This document shows, one piece after another, positions 8,325 to 16,110 of a stretch of 64,000 bases of DNA. Positions within the stretch are counted from its first letter, which is position 1; every line of letters starts with the position of its first letter. The notes under the pieces were generated by a model. That model searched no databases. It was not told the origin of the DNA and saw only the letters and a program-made list of their open reading frames with translations. The stretch comes from Korobacter sp963703075. Its GTDB lineage: Bacteria; Acidobacteriota; Terriglobia; Terriglobales; Acidobacteriaceae. The stretch is taken from contig OY969786.1 of assembly GCA_963703075.1 (NCBI GenBank), positions 1,798,001-1,862,000 on the forward strand, given 5' to 3'. A program made the translations under genes and the position numbers.

Positions 8325-9040
8325 TGTCGCTCGCGGCTCTCGAGTTTGTGATGGAACTCAAGGTTACGCCCAGTGGCCATAAATTGTCTTCAAACGAATG
8401 GAGCGTGCTCGATTATCTCGCTTGGCGACACAACGAGGAGAAGGGCTGCGCGTGGCCTGGCGTGCCCACAATCGCCGAGGCACGGCATCTCTCGGTCAGT
8501 TCGGTATCGCGCGCCATCCGGGCGCTGTCAGACAAACGGGTGATTGCGGTTGTGGCTGCCAAACATGCGAAGGGCGTCTTTGGCGCAAATCGCTACTACT
8601 TCATCGGCCTAGATGTAGATGATCCCGGACAACCGTCTAGACCGCGACGCAGGTATAACAACCTCGAACAGCACAACCGTGAGGCGAAAACGCCACACGG
8701 CAAAGATGACACAGCGAATGGCATGCCTATAGCTATGCCATTCGTGCCAGCCCGTATGGCGGAAATGCCCGAGCCCGTGAGGCAAGAATGCACTTCGCCC
8801 TGTGGCGAAAATGCACAAAACCGTATGGCGGAAATGCCTCAGAAAAGGTTATTGAAAAACGATGTTGAACCAACAGTTTTAAACACAGGGTTTTCCCGCT
8901 TCGCTGGAGTTCAAACGCCCGCAAGTCAAAAGCAACTGACTCAGAGCGAGGTACTCAGCGACGAGATGTTCGAGGCGCGACGCGCATTTCTAAAACGCCA
9001 AGCCGCGCAAGTGCTGGCGTCAGAACCAAAAACCCAGTGA
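8324..9040 (+). CDS. Replication-initiation-type winged-helix protein
   Basis: 238 aa. Residues 15-95 contain the HTH_36-like pattern SSNEWSVLDYLAWRHNEEKG, CAWPGVPTIAEARHLSVSSV and SRAIRALSDKRVI, typical of phage/plasmid replication-initiator and DnaD-like proteins. The rest is hydrophilic and low complexity, with repeated MAEMP segments (GRMAEMPEP, NRMAEMPQ), perhaps a flexible linker recruiting helicase. It is the last gene of the 7424-9040 unit and is followed by a terminator. By position it corresponds to the rep gene of phage satellites. A purely regulatory role is the alternative. Confidence 0.6.
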   Translation: MSLAALEFVMELKVTPSGHKLSSNEWSVLDYLAWRHNEEKGCAWPGVPTIAEARHLSVSSVSRAIRALSDKRVIAVVAAKHAKGVFGANRYYFIGLDVDDPGQPSRPRRRYNNLEQHNREAKTPHGKDDTANGMPIAMPFVPARMAEMPEPVRQECTSPCGENAQNRMAEMPQKRLLKNDVEPTVLNTGFSRFAGVQTPASQKQLTQSEVLSDEMFEARRAFLKRQAAQVLASEPKTQ

Positions 9041-9060
9041 CAACGAAAGGCCACAAAACA

Positions 9061-9096
9061 GAACGCCCCGAGATCGTTGGATCCGAGGCGTTCTTT
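9061..9096 (+). terminator. Terminator after the early rightward operon
   Basis: GAACGCC at 9061-9067 pairs with GGCGTTC at 9087-9093, followed by a short T-rich stretch. It closes the excisionase-to-rep unit. Confidence 0.6.
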
Positions 9097-9221
9097 CAGT
9101 TTGACTGATTCCCCCCCGAGAACAACAGCCTAACTGAAGTTTTGAATCTACCGGCGTGCTGTTGAAACGGAAAGAGCACCAGCGTAAGCAGTGTTAACCC
9201 TTAACCCCGTCCTCATGAGGC

Positions 9222-9240
9222 GGTTTCTGTTGGAGAAACC
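9222..9240 (+). promoter_or_regulatory. Translation-control hairpin before the OB-fold gene
   Basis: GGTTTCT (9222-9228) and AGAAACC (9234-9240) form a 7-bp stem with loop GTTGG. The Shine-Dalgarno GGAG spans the loop and the start of the 3' strand, four bases before the GTG start begins to be approached. A palindrome CCTCATGAGG (9211-9220) lies just upstream. Binding of the encoded protein to its own leader would be a simple feedback, as known for some single-stranded-nucleic-acid binders. Confidence 0.4.
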
Positions 9241-9243
9241 AGA

Positions 9244-9663
9244 GTGATCACCACACCGATTACCGAACTGACCAACTATGCGAAAGACGAAAACCGATTC
9301 CACCTGCGTGGCACTATCGCATCTACGGTCATGTTCATGCCCGGCACCGAAAAGTACGACCCAATCTCTCGATTCAAACTCGAAACTCGGTTCACGCGGA
9401 CCGGAAAGAGACCCGCTAGTACCTTACACAACCTCAAGTGTTTCGACGCAATCGCGCTGCAGGCGAAAGACCTGCAACTGGGCGACCGGGTTGAGGTTCG
9501 TGGCAGTCTGGGCGAAACCGGCGGCGTTATTCGCGAACTGACTCTGCTCGCCTCGGTTGATGACAAGCCTGAGCACTACGTGAACGACACCCGACCAGTC
9601 TGGCCGCCTCCCGGCACGCGACCACTACAGCCCCAGTCATCGGCAACTGATGAGGTGGGGTAG
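9244..9663 (+). CDS. OB-fold single-stranded-DNA-binding-like protein
   Basis: 139 aa from a GTG start. The first 100 residues alternate beta strands in the OB pattern: RFHLRGTIAS, FKLETRFTRTG, LHNLKCFDAIA, LQLGDRVEVRGSL and VIRELTLLASV. The sequence is shorter and more diverged than host SSB, as is usual for phage versions. The C-terminal tail is Pro-rich and ends DEVG rather than the canonical acidic DDDIPF tip, so host partner recruitment may differ. Likely role: protecting ssDNA during element replication or recombination. Confidence 0.6.
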   Translation: MITTPITELTNYAKDENRFHLRGTIASTVMFMPGTEKYDPISRFKLETRFTRTGKRPASTLHNLKCFDAIALQAKDLQLGDRVEVRGSLGETGGVIRELTLLASVDDKPEHYVNDTRPVWPPPGTRPLQPQSSATDEVG

Positions 9664-9765
9664 GGGGGATCAAATCCTTGGCGACAATCCCGCCGCGACC
9701 GCATGCCCACCAAAATTCGCATTTTTGTGGACCCGGTTGGTTTAGCTTTTTGGAGAAATTTTTTG

Positions 9766-10116
9766 ATGGTGAAAGCACAGAAAGACGAAAAACAGGCGGC
9801 GCCGATCCACCTTCGACCTGACACCCAACTATGGTGAACCTCAGTTACAAGTGACTGGGATCTCGAGCCGCACCACAAGAAGATTCTGACTCTGGCGGGC
9901 GAGGCATGGGATCGCGCCATTCAGGCGCGAGAGACGATCGCTGCTGAGGGTGCTTACTACCGCGACCGGTTCGGGGCTCCCCATGCACATCCCGCGGTGA
10001 AGGTGGAGAACGATTGCCGGATTGCTTTCAGCCGGTTGGTCCGCGAGTTCGAACTGGACATCGATCGGCCTGACGACTCGAGGCCGCCGATGTTGCGCCG
10101 GTACGGTGGAAACTGA
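9766..10116 (+). pseudogene. P27-family small terminase subunit with an in-frame TGA
   Basis: Read straight through, one frame gives 116 residues: MVKAQKDEKQAAPIHLRPDT, then QLW, a TGA at 9835-9837 (codon 24), then SDWDLEPHHKKILTLAGEAW and a helical remainder ending RRYGGN. The part after the stop matches the P27/TerS pattern (helix pairs, AEGAYYRDRFGAPHAHPAV, FSRLVREFELDI). In relatives a Trp-Trp-like pair is common at this spot, so TGG to TGA is a minimal change. TerS selects DNA for packaging. The stop overlaps the next start (TGATG). Without readthrough or reinitiation, packaging recognition would be lost. Confidence 0.75.
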
Positions 10117-10373
10117 TGCCGCGCAAGAAAATCAAATCCAAGAAGCGCCAACGGGTCGCCATTCCAGCAGGCATGCTCGAGTGGCTCAATGGGAAACCGC
10201 TGCGCGAGTGTGACGCAGAGACGCAAGCGGAAAGTTATTTTTGGTGGTGCGAGTTCGAGGGTGGCATCTCCGGCGCCGTCGCCTACGCCCAGGAACATGG
10301 GCTGATGTCCGTCAAGCGACTACCGCCGGAAGTCGCATCACGAGTAGAAGACGAACGCAGGAGGGCTCGCTGA
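10116..10373 (+). CDS. Small basic protein of unknown function
   Basis: 85 aa, N-terminus extremely basic (MPRKKIKSKKRQRVAI), then a short helical segment containing ESYFWWCEFEG. Its ATG overlaps the terminase stop, so it belongs to the same transcript. Not recognised. The basic tail suggests nucleic-acid contact, and the position where a large terminase would normally follow is taken by this gene and the next. Confidence 0.6.
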   Translation: MPRKKIKSKKRQRVAIPAGMLEWLNGKPLRECDAETQAESYFWWCEFEGGISGAVAYAQEHGLMSVKRLPPEVASRVEDERRRAR

Positions 10374-10374
10374 A

Positions 10375-10638
10375 ATGCCGAGACGAAGAGTAACCAATAA
10401 GAGAAAACCAAGTTTGCAGATCTCGCGCGAACTGGCCGACTACTTCCAGGGCAAGCGGGAGTTCGAATCCCTCGAGAATCCTTGGCCATATTTCACGTTG
10501 ACAATGAGCCGTGACGAAGATGAAGTCGCGGAGCTCCTCAAACGGGCGATACGCGAAGGCATCATCGATGTGGTCGACAGCATGGACGCGTTGACGCGCG
10601 ACGGCGCAGAGCGGCTAATCGCCACGATCTCGAACTAA
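10375..10638 (+). CDS. Small protein of unknown function
   Basis: 87 aa starting one base after the preceding stop, again with a basic N-terminus (MPRRRVTNKRKPSLQIS). The middle (WPYFTLTMSRDEDEVAELLK) and C-terminus look like a strand followed by two amphipathic helices, as in small phage morphogenesis or regulatory proteins. No family is recognised. Confidence 0.6.
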   Translation: MPRRRVTNKRKPSLQISRELADYFQGKREFESLENPWPYFTLTMSRDEDEVAELLKRAIREGIIDVVDSMDALTRDGAERLIATISN

Positions 10639-10723
10639 TCGCACAGCACGCTTGAGGGCGACAAGGAGGCCCCAAACATAAAGACGGCTGCAACGGCGAA
10701 TGGACGGGTTATGATGCCTGCGC

Positions 10724-11512
10724 ATGATCCAGGTCGATCTATCGAAGGCCCCTCACCCTCGAGTGGCGGCTTATCTCGTCGGACTTCTTCCCGGTCTCTT
10801 CTTGGAGATCTCAGTGGCGCTGGGGAATGGCTTTCTTCTCGCCCGTTATCTCGCGTTACCACTGAACAGATACATACTCCTGGCGATTGCGATAATTTTT
10901 GCCTACATCATCGGGAACGCCGCTCTGATGTTCGTATGGCTGCTCATTTTTATGGTGTTTAACCCAACTTACCGACTCTGGAGGAGAGCGTCTAGGCTTT
11001 TGTGGACGGTCATCAGGAACTGGGCCCAGCGAAGGCTGGCGGGAACAAAAGCGAAGCGCCGGGCGATGCTCTTTGCATTATATGAAAGACCTTTCAAGCC
11101 GAGAAGACATCTGGAAGCACTCGGACGCGTCCACTTCAGCCTCGTGCAGAAAGTAGTCGAATCGCAGTATGGAATTACGGGGCCCGATGTCAAGCATGAT
11201 TGGCAGTATTGGGCTGCTGTTTTGGACCGGCCGTCCAGGCGGGAGCTGCGCGGTGATCTATTAGCCATGGCTTGCCAAGCTTGTGGATGGGCAGGCCTAG
11301 CGGCCATCACACTGGCGCCGCAACTTCTCAACAGCAGGTTCGTCGCTTTCTGCATCTTCTTGGTGTCTTACGGCTGCCTGATCAATCTTGACATCGTTCG
11401 TAGACAGCTCAATCCCGAAGCACGCGCTACTCTGCGGATACACGTTCTCCTAAATCAATTAGAGCGTTCCGGCAAGGTGGTCCCAATCCAAGACGCAGCA
11501 GAAGAAGAATAA
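10724..11512 (+). CDS. Integral membrane protein of unknown function
   Basis: 262 aa. Two hydrophobic segments near the N-terminus (AAYLVGLLPGLFLEISVALG and YILLAIAIIFAYIIGNAALM, continuing FVWLLIFMVF), a basic cytoplasmic middle region (RRASRLLWTVIRNWAQRRLAG), and two shorter hydrophobic segments near 195-235. It lies between small-terminase-linked genes and structural genes without sharing their coupling, like an accessory (moron) gene. Membrane proteins at such places sometimes exclude other phages; nothing in the sequence proves that. The start ATG has only a weak ribosome-binding site. Confidence 0.6.
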   Translation: MIQVDLSKAPHPRVAAYLVGLLPGLFLEISVALGNGFLLARYLALPLNRYILLAIAIIFAYIIGNAALMFVWLLIFMVFNPTYRLWRRASRLLWTVIRNWAQRRLAGTKAKRRAMLFALYERPFKPRRHLEALGRVHFSLVQKVVESQYGITGPDVKHDWQYWAAVLDRPSRRELRGDLLAMACQACGWAGLAAITLAPQLLNSRFVAFCIFLVSYGCLINLDIVRRQLNPEARATLRIHVLLNQLERSGKVVPIQDAAEEE

Positions 11513-11536
11513 GCAAAAGAAACGTAACCCAAGCTC

Positions 11537-11564
11537 AGGCGCCCCATGCGGGCGCCTTTTCTAT
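11537..11564 (+). terminator. Rho-independent terminator after the membrane protein
   Basis: AGGCGCCC pairs with GGGCGCCT (11537-11544 with 11550-11557) followed by TTTTCT. It separates the membrane-protein gene from the fibre-like operon. Confidence 0.8.
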
Positions 11565-11574
11565 TGAGGAAAAC

Positions 11575-11883
11575 ATGCAAACAACCCTTATTCACACGAT
11601 CGCAGTGAGCGCCACGGGAAACATATCCCCCGACAACCAGGAGATCGTGGAACTAGCGACGGGCGGGTCATCTGACATCACCCGCACGCTGCCTCCGGCG
11701 GCCACGGTTCCAAACCAAATCCTAACCGAAAAGAAGGTGGACAGCGGCGCGGGCGCGGTGATTCTCGCGGGCACCGGGACGGACACGATCGACGGCGACG
11801 CTACATACAAACTCGTCAACCAATATCAATACGTTCGGCTCGTCAGCGATGGCAGCAGCTGGAACGTCATCGGAGGCAACTAA
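11575..11883 (+). CDS. Phage structural/fibre-domain protein
   Basis: 102 aa, almost entirely beta-strand with Thr/Gly repeats. The C-terminal pattern AGAVILAGTGTDTIDG then YKLVNQYQYVRLVSDGSSW is a small domain I associate with phage tail-fibre, decoration and baseplate proteins. It overlaps the next gene (TAATG), another Gly/Ser-rich beta protein. In an element lacking tail genes, a capsid-decoration or adhesin role is as likely as a tail fibre. Confidence 0.55.
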   Translation: MQTTLIHTIAVSATGNISPDNQEIVELATGGSSDITRTLPPAATVPNQILTEKKVDSGAGAVILAGTGTDTIDGDATYKLVNQYQYVRLVSDGSSWNVIGGN

Positions 11884-12725
11884 TGAAGCGCATCCTCATC
11901 GCGGCACTCTTCCTCGTTTCATCCTTTGCCTTCGGCCAGGGCGGCACGGTTTCCCAGCTTCGGTATGGTTCGACTCTTCCCGCGGCATGCGGCGCGTCGG
12001 ACGGTGAAGTGTTCTACAAGACCGGATCATCCGCCGGCATCTATGAATGCCTGACGACGAACACCTGGACAATGCTCGGCGTGACATCCGGCGTGGCTTC
12101 TATCAACTCAGGAACGGGCGCCTTCACGTTCACGGGCGGTGGAGTGAGTTGCGCGGGCACGACCTGCACGTTCAGTAGCAGCGGTGGAAGTGGTTCGCTG
12201 ATTCTCGTCGAATCGCACACGGCGAGCAGTTCAGCCGAGCTCGATTTCACGTCTTGCATCAGCGGCACCTATGACCGCTACTACGTGACCGGAATTGATC
12301 TTCTTCCGGCTTCTTCTGCTTCCAATCTGGAGTTTCAGGTTTCGACCAATGGCGGTTCGTCGTGGGTCACGGCTGGGAGCAGTTACGGCTGGGCTTATCA
12401 CTACACGAGTTCGTACAGCAACAACGATGGGAATTACAACTCAACGAACTCGAGCATTTCAACCGCGATTCTCCTTGCTAACAACCTCAACAACGTCACG
12501 GTAGGAGAGAACTTCACGCTCGATCTGTTCAATCCGGCCGGCACATCGCTCTGGAAATCGGTCACATATCACACGCAGTACTACACGACCGACCCCGGCA
12601 TATACGAAGCGATCGGTCTGGGCGTCTATCAGACCGCCGGCACAGCTTACAACGCTTTCCGCATTCTCTATTCGTCGGGCAACATCGCTTCCGGAACAGT
12701 CCGCTGCTACGGAGTCGCACACTAA
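11883..12725 (+). CDS. Secreted beta-rich fibre-like protein
   Basis: 280 aa starting with a convincing signal peptide (MKRILIAALFLVSSFAFGQG), unusual for a virion protein. The rest is Gly/Ser/Thr/Tyr-rich beta sequence with SGVASINSGTGAFTFTGGGV, a motif common in phage tail fibres of soil bacteria, and a jelly-roll-like C-terminal half. Coupled by TAATG to the preceding gene. Either a host-surface protein carried as cargo or a fibre whose N-terminal hydrophobic segment has another use. No enzymatic motif is seen. Confidence 0.55.
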   Translation: MKRILIAALFLVSSFAFGQGGTVSQLRYGSTLPAACGASDGEVFYKTGSSAGIYECLTTNTWTMLGVTSGVASINSGTGAFTFTGGGVSCAGTTCTFSSSGGSGSLILVESHTASSSAELDFTSCISGTYDRYYVTGIDLLPASSASNLEFQVSTNGGSSWVTAGSSYGWAYHYTSSYSNNDGNYNSTNSSISTAILLANNLNNVTVGENFTLDLFNPAGTSLWKSVTYHTQYYTTDPGIYEAIGLGVYQTAGTAYNAFRILYSSGNIASGTVRCYGVAH

Positions 12726-12746
12726 CCAAGATTCACAGGAGACAAT

Positions 12747-13058
12747 ATGGAAATTCACCATCAGCTAGTCGGTTTTCATTCCATCATGGCTCGCGCCCAT
12801 TCCAAAAGAATGGCGGCGATCCTCGCGGAATTTGAGCGGCGCGGCGGGGCTCGCGAGCGCCCTAAACAATCCGGGTTGCGCTGGAAGCTGACACCTTCCC
12901 GCGAAGTGGCGGCGCGCAGCAGATACAGCGCCCCGCAGCAGCGAGCCCCGCAGCCGGTACGCGCTGAAAGCGCCGCCAGCGACCGCAAGTTCGCGGAATG
13001 GAGCGAAGACCTCGAGCAGCGCGCGCGACGGGCGCGCATCGCTCAATCCTCGCATTAG
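12747..13058 (+). CDS. Small basic protein before the capsid gene
   Basis: 103 aa, Arg/Ala/Glu-rich and helical, with AGGAG a suitable distance upstream. It is followed by a terminator and then the capsid gene, so it could be a small scaffold-like or DNA-binding protein, but no family is recognised. Confidence 0.5.
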   Translation: MEIHHQLVGFHSIMARAHSKRMAAILAEFERRGGARERPKQSGLRWKLTPSREVAARSRYSAPQQRAPQPVRAESAASDRKFAEWSEDLEQRARRARIAQSSH

Positions 13059-13089
13059 GGGCTGGATAGCCGAATCAACTGAAAGCCAC

Positions 13090-13115
13090 GGACCGGGAAA
13101 CCGGTCCTTTTGTTT
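13090..13115 (+). terminator. Rho-independent terminator before the capsid gene
   Basis: GGACCGG-GAAA-CCGGTCC followed by TTTTGTTTT. A GNRA-type tetraloop and T run make this one of the clearest terminators in the window. The capsid gene therefore needs its own promoter or antitermination. Confidence 0.9.
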
Positions 13116-13156
13116 TGCACCCAAACTTCGCGAGACACCGCGACCAGGAGAAACAA

Positions 13157-14320
13157 ATGGAAACTCAAACGCAAAGTCCTCAGCTCGAGGCCGACAAGAT
13201 TCTGAACGAATTGCGGCGCCTCGCAGCTAAACCGCGGCTCTCGACCGAAGAAAAAAAACAATTCGATGCCCTCGAGCATCAGCATGCAGTTGTTTCGGGA
13301 GCCTACTCCCGCTCGCAGCTTGCTCGCCTGGTCGAAATGGAAGACAAGGCCGGCATTCCTCGGCGGCCAGTGGACGACGTAGAGGCGATGGTCAACTACC
13401 GGAACTACTTGCTCAGCGGCAAGCCCCGCAACATGATCATGTCTGCCACGTCTGGCGGATATCTGGTGCCGACCAAGATCTGGCCCACGTTCGTTGCGAT
13501 GCTCAAGGCCGCTGATCAAATCTTCGACCCTTCCGTCGTCACCTGGCTCGAACTCTCGGGAGATCCTGTCAACATTCCCATGCTCGACGACACGGCCATC
13601 GTTGCGCAGAAGATCGACGAAAACAACATCACGCCCACCTACAGCGACATTACTTTCGACGAGGTGGCATTTGGGCGAGCGGCAACATGGAGATCGGGGT
13701 GGGTGGCAGCGCCGCGCCAATTGGCCGCTGACAGCGCCTATCCGTTGGACTTTGTGCTGAACCAGGTGTTTGCCGCGCGGATCGCGCGTGGTGCAGGAGC
13801 GGCCCTCGTATCCACAATCATAACGGGCGCCGAAAGTGCGGGCACTGCAGTCGGGAGTGCAGGTAACACCGGCGGCACTGAAACCGGCGCTAACTCGATC
13901 GGTACGGACGATCTCGCGACTCTCTTTGGTTCGGTCGACCAGGCTTATTCATCGAGCCCGAATGCCGGCTGGATGATGCAGCTATCAACCTTCGTAAAGC
14001 TCCTCACGATCAAGGATAAGCAGGGTCGGCCGGTGCTGAGGCCTGAAAAAAATGCGGACGGACGATACTTGATTTTGACGAAGCCCGTTTATTTTTGCCC
14101 CAGCGTCCCCGCGGTTTCGACTGGGAACAAGAGCGTTCTCTTTGGCGATCTCTCCCGGATTGCGATCAGGGCGGACAAGGATTCGTACTCGGTGCTTCGC
14201 TCCGAAGAGCGCCTCTCCGAATATCTGCAGTTCGGTTACCAGGCATACCTCAGACTTGACTCGGCATTGTTACGCCAGAGTGGCAGTGACAGCCCGATCA
14301 AGTACCTGCAGAACGCATAA
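13157..14320 (+). CDS. HK97-type major capsid protein
   Basis: 387 aa; ATG at 13157 preceded by AGGAG. Residues 1-95 form a charged coiled-coil delta-like scaffold segment (EADKILNELRRLAAKPRLST). The HK97 fold then starts with SATSGGYLVPTKIWPTFVAM, followed by E-loop/spine features, a P-domain with FGRAATWRSGWVAAPRQLA, and an A-domain/C-terminal segment (VLFGDLSRIAIRADKDSYSV, LQFGYQAYLRLDSALL). These are hallmarks of phage_capsid (PF05065) proteins. In HK97 phages the delta segment is removed by a neighbouring protease, but no protease or portal gene is present here. Capsid size control or assembly with a helper's proteins is an inference. Confidence 0.88.
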   Translation: METQTQSPQLEADKILNELRRLAAKPRLSTEEKKQFDALEHQHAVVSGAYSRSQLARLVEMEDKAGIPRRPVDDVEAMVNYRNYLLSGKPRNMIMSATSGGYLVPTKIWPTFVAMLKAADQIFDPSVVTWLELSGDPVNIPMLDDTAIVAQKIDENNITPTYSDITFDEVAFGRAATWRSGWVAAPRQLAADSAYPLDFVLNQVFAARIARGAGAALVSTIITGAESAGTAVGSAGNTGGTETGANSIGTDDLATLFGSVDQAYSSSPNAGWMMQLSTFVKLLTIKDKQGRPVLRPEKNADGRYLILTKPVYFCPSVPAVSTGNKSVLFGDLSRIAIRADKDSYSVLRSEERLSEYLQFGYQAYLRLDSALLRQSGSDSPIKYLQNA

Positions 14321-14343
14321 CGCATAACGCACGATCAACTCGA

Positions 14344-14370
14344 GAGGGCGGCCAGAGAGCCGCCCCTCTT
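14344..14370 (+). terminator. Hairpin after the capsid gene
   Basis: GAGGGCGGC and GCCGCCCCTC pair with one bulged base, followed by only TT. A weak terminator or attenuator between the capsid gene and the next small gene. Confidence 0.5.
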
Positions 14371-14386
14371 CATGGAGAGCTTCCAA

Positions 14387-14686
14387 ATGATGTTTTCGAA
14401 ACAGCCGAAAGTCATCCGCGTCAAAATGCTTGTCGACGTTGCCGGAGTGCGCGACGGCCAAGATCCGAACTTGCTGCCCGCCGAGTTTTCATTCGGCACA
14501 GGCGATGTCGTCGAGCTGCCAACTCAGCTCGCGCGCGCCTGGATCAAGCTCGGGCACTGCCAAGAGACTGACGAGCCTCTACACCTCGCCCAGGCGGAAG
14601 CCTACGACTACAGCCGGCGCCCTGACATGTTGCGGCAAGACAGGGTCGAGCGCATGTACAAGAGGGCGCAAGAGGCGCGGCGGTGA
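14387..14686 (+). CDS. Small protein following the capsid gene
   Basis: About 99 aa. I start at the ATG pair at 14387 because GGAG sits about 10 bases upstream; an earlier in-frame ATG at 14372 is possible. Beta-rich beginning (VIRVKMLVDVAGVRDGQ, EFSFGTGDVVELPTQLARAW) then a charged helical tail. The GDVVELP...A pattern resembles small head-completion or decoration proteins encoded next to capsids, but this is not a firm assignment. Confidence 0.55.
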   Translation: MMFSKQPKVIRVKMLVDVAGVRDGQDPNLLPAEFSFGTGDVVELPTQLARAWIKLGHCQETDEPLHLAQAEAYDYSRRPDMLRQDRVERMYKRAQEARR

Positions 14687-14756
14687 AAGTGTTCCAATCT
14701 GCAAAATTGCCGCACGGTTCTATGGAACGGCTCTTCCTCGGAGGCGAGAGCCTTCG

Positions 14757-14762
14757 TATAAT
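14757..14762 (+). promoter_or_regulatory. Possible -10 box of the nuclease cassette
   Basis: TATAAT lies 31 bp before the ATG of the 438-aa gene; the -35 region is poor. Together with the 106-bp gap it suggests the cassette has its own promoter rather than relying on the capsid transcript. Confidence 0.45.
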
Positions 14763-14792
14763 TCTCTGCTACTATCTACGGGCGGCCCACTA

Positions 14793-16109
14793 ATGAGCGC
14801 TGGAATAAGTAGCATATTAGAGACCTTCTCGCAGAACCAGCTACGCGATCTGGAGCACTCACTCGCGGCTCACGGAGTATCATTGCCTCCGAGCGCAGGG
14901 CGTGAGGCGCTAATATCGACGCTAGAATCGAGAGCCTCCGATCGACGGCTCCGGGTGTATGCCCACCGGATCGAAGCGGTTACTCCTTACAAGCACCTTT
15001 ACGTCTACACGCTTCAAGATGAGTTTCGCTCATTCGCGTCTTTAAAGACCGCGATTGAAGGGACGTTCCCAGAACTCATTCATGATGTGCGGCATTTTGA
15101 ACCGAAAAGTCCCGAACTCCAGCCGCAGCTCTGCCTGCTGGATCCAGTGCAGCAGCGCGTTTACGTCAAGTTGGTGCATCAGGTCGAGACTTCTCATTGG
15201 GAGCGAGTCTCTCCAACAGAGAAACGGTTGAAGAAGTTCAAAAAGCGGCATCCCGTCGTACTTACGTTCCGACCTGAAGAAGGCGTTACAACCGTTGCTT
15301 TTCCCGGTTACACGGGCGCAGCAAGTCACATTGGTGAAGAGCGGATTACATATGCAGGCATCGCATCCGAGGCGATCCGTTTTGCAGAGGCCGCTCTAGG
15401 GATACGCGGAGAGGTGTTCCAGGCAAAGCCCGCCATCGAGCTGCTCTTAAAGGAAGATCCATCAGAAGTCACACAAATCAGGAGAATCGTTACTCCCTCT
15501 AAGGGGCGCCGGTTCGCCTTTGATGCTGGCGAAAACGAGACAGTGGAAGCGGTTGTGGCTGATTGGCTTCGGACCTCGACCAATGTCGAAGTTACCGCAG
15601 GCCAGGTAATGGAGGCACTCAGGCGTTCCGCGGCTTCCGACATCGTTCTACTTTGGAAGAAACTGAATGTGGTTACGCGAGTCGGATTCACAGATGAAGG
15701 GCCCGAGATTTATTTCATCTGGCGCGGAACTGGCGCGGCATCGACCTTGGTGGACACGGTAGTGCGAAAAATCGTTTCATATCACGGCTTGCTTGCGAAA
15801 CCTGAGGCTGCGAAAGTTCGGCGGGCAATACTTTCAACTGGATTTGGCGTTGTGCTGAAACCGAGCGCTCTGTCTCAGGAATACGGCATCTCATCGCGCG
15901 CAATCGTTGATATTTTGAATGAAGCCGTTGCCAACGGCAATTTCGAACCACGGTTTCGGGTGAACACACACGCCCTCCTGCAAGATGTGCAGAATGAATG
16001 GCGGAGTGATCCCCAGGGATTTCCTAGAACCGTGATGGATGAGCACAATAACAAGATCGACCTGACCAATCCGTCAAATATCGAGGTCGGCTTCGAGCGG
16101 GTGAAATAG
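14793..16109 (+). CDS. 438-aa protein of unknown function, nuclease partner
   Basis: Starts with ATG after CCACTA; a longer in-frame extension upstream is a shadow of the preceding gene. The N-terminus (NQLRDLEHSLAAHGVSL, then GREALISTLES) has a SAP-like two-helix pattern. The middle is mixed alpha/beta with QQRVYVKLVHQVE, HPVVLTFRPEEGVTTVAFPG and IYFIWRGTG. Near residues 360-410 a winged-helix-like stretch (KPSALSQEYGISSRAIVDI, LNEAVANGNFEP) is seen. It ends one base before the PD-(D/E)XK nuclease gene, so the two are made together. I read it as a possible DNA- or target-sensing subunit; I do not recognise the family. Codon use is more AT-rich than the host genes. Confidence 0.75.
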   Translation: MSAGISSILETFSQNQLRDLEHSLAAHGVSLPPSAGREALISTLESRASDRRLRVYAHRIEAVTPYKHLYVYTLQDEFRSFASLKTAIEGTFPELIHDVRHFEPKSPELQPQLCLLDPVQQRVYVKLVHQVETSHWERVSPTEKRLKKFKKRHPVVLTFRPEEGVTTVAFPGYTGAASHIGEERITYAGIASEAIRFAEAALGIRGEVFQAKPAIELLLKEDPSEVTQIRRIVTPSKGRRFAFDAGENETVEAVVADWLRTSTNVEVTAGQVMEALRRSAASDIVLLWKKLNVVTRVGFTDEGPEIYFIWRGTGAASTLVDTVVRKIVSYHGLLAKPEAAKVRRAILSTGFGVVLKPSALSQEYGISSRAIVDILNEAVANGNFEPRFRVNTHALLQDVQNEWRSDPQGFPRTVMDEHNNKIDLTNPSNIEVGFERVK

Positions 16110-16110
16110 C

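Noticed and set aside
9835..9837. TGA decoded as Trp or selenocysteine in the small terminase gene
   Set aside because: TGA serves as a normal stop for many genes here and no SECIS-like structure or Cys-aligned site is visible; Trp, not Cys, is expected at the position.
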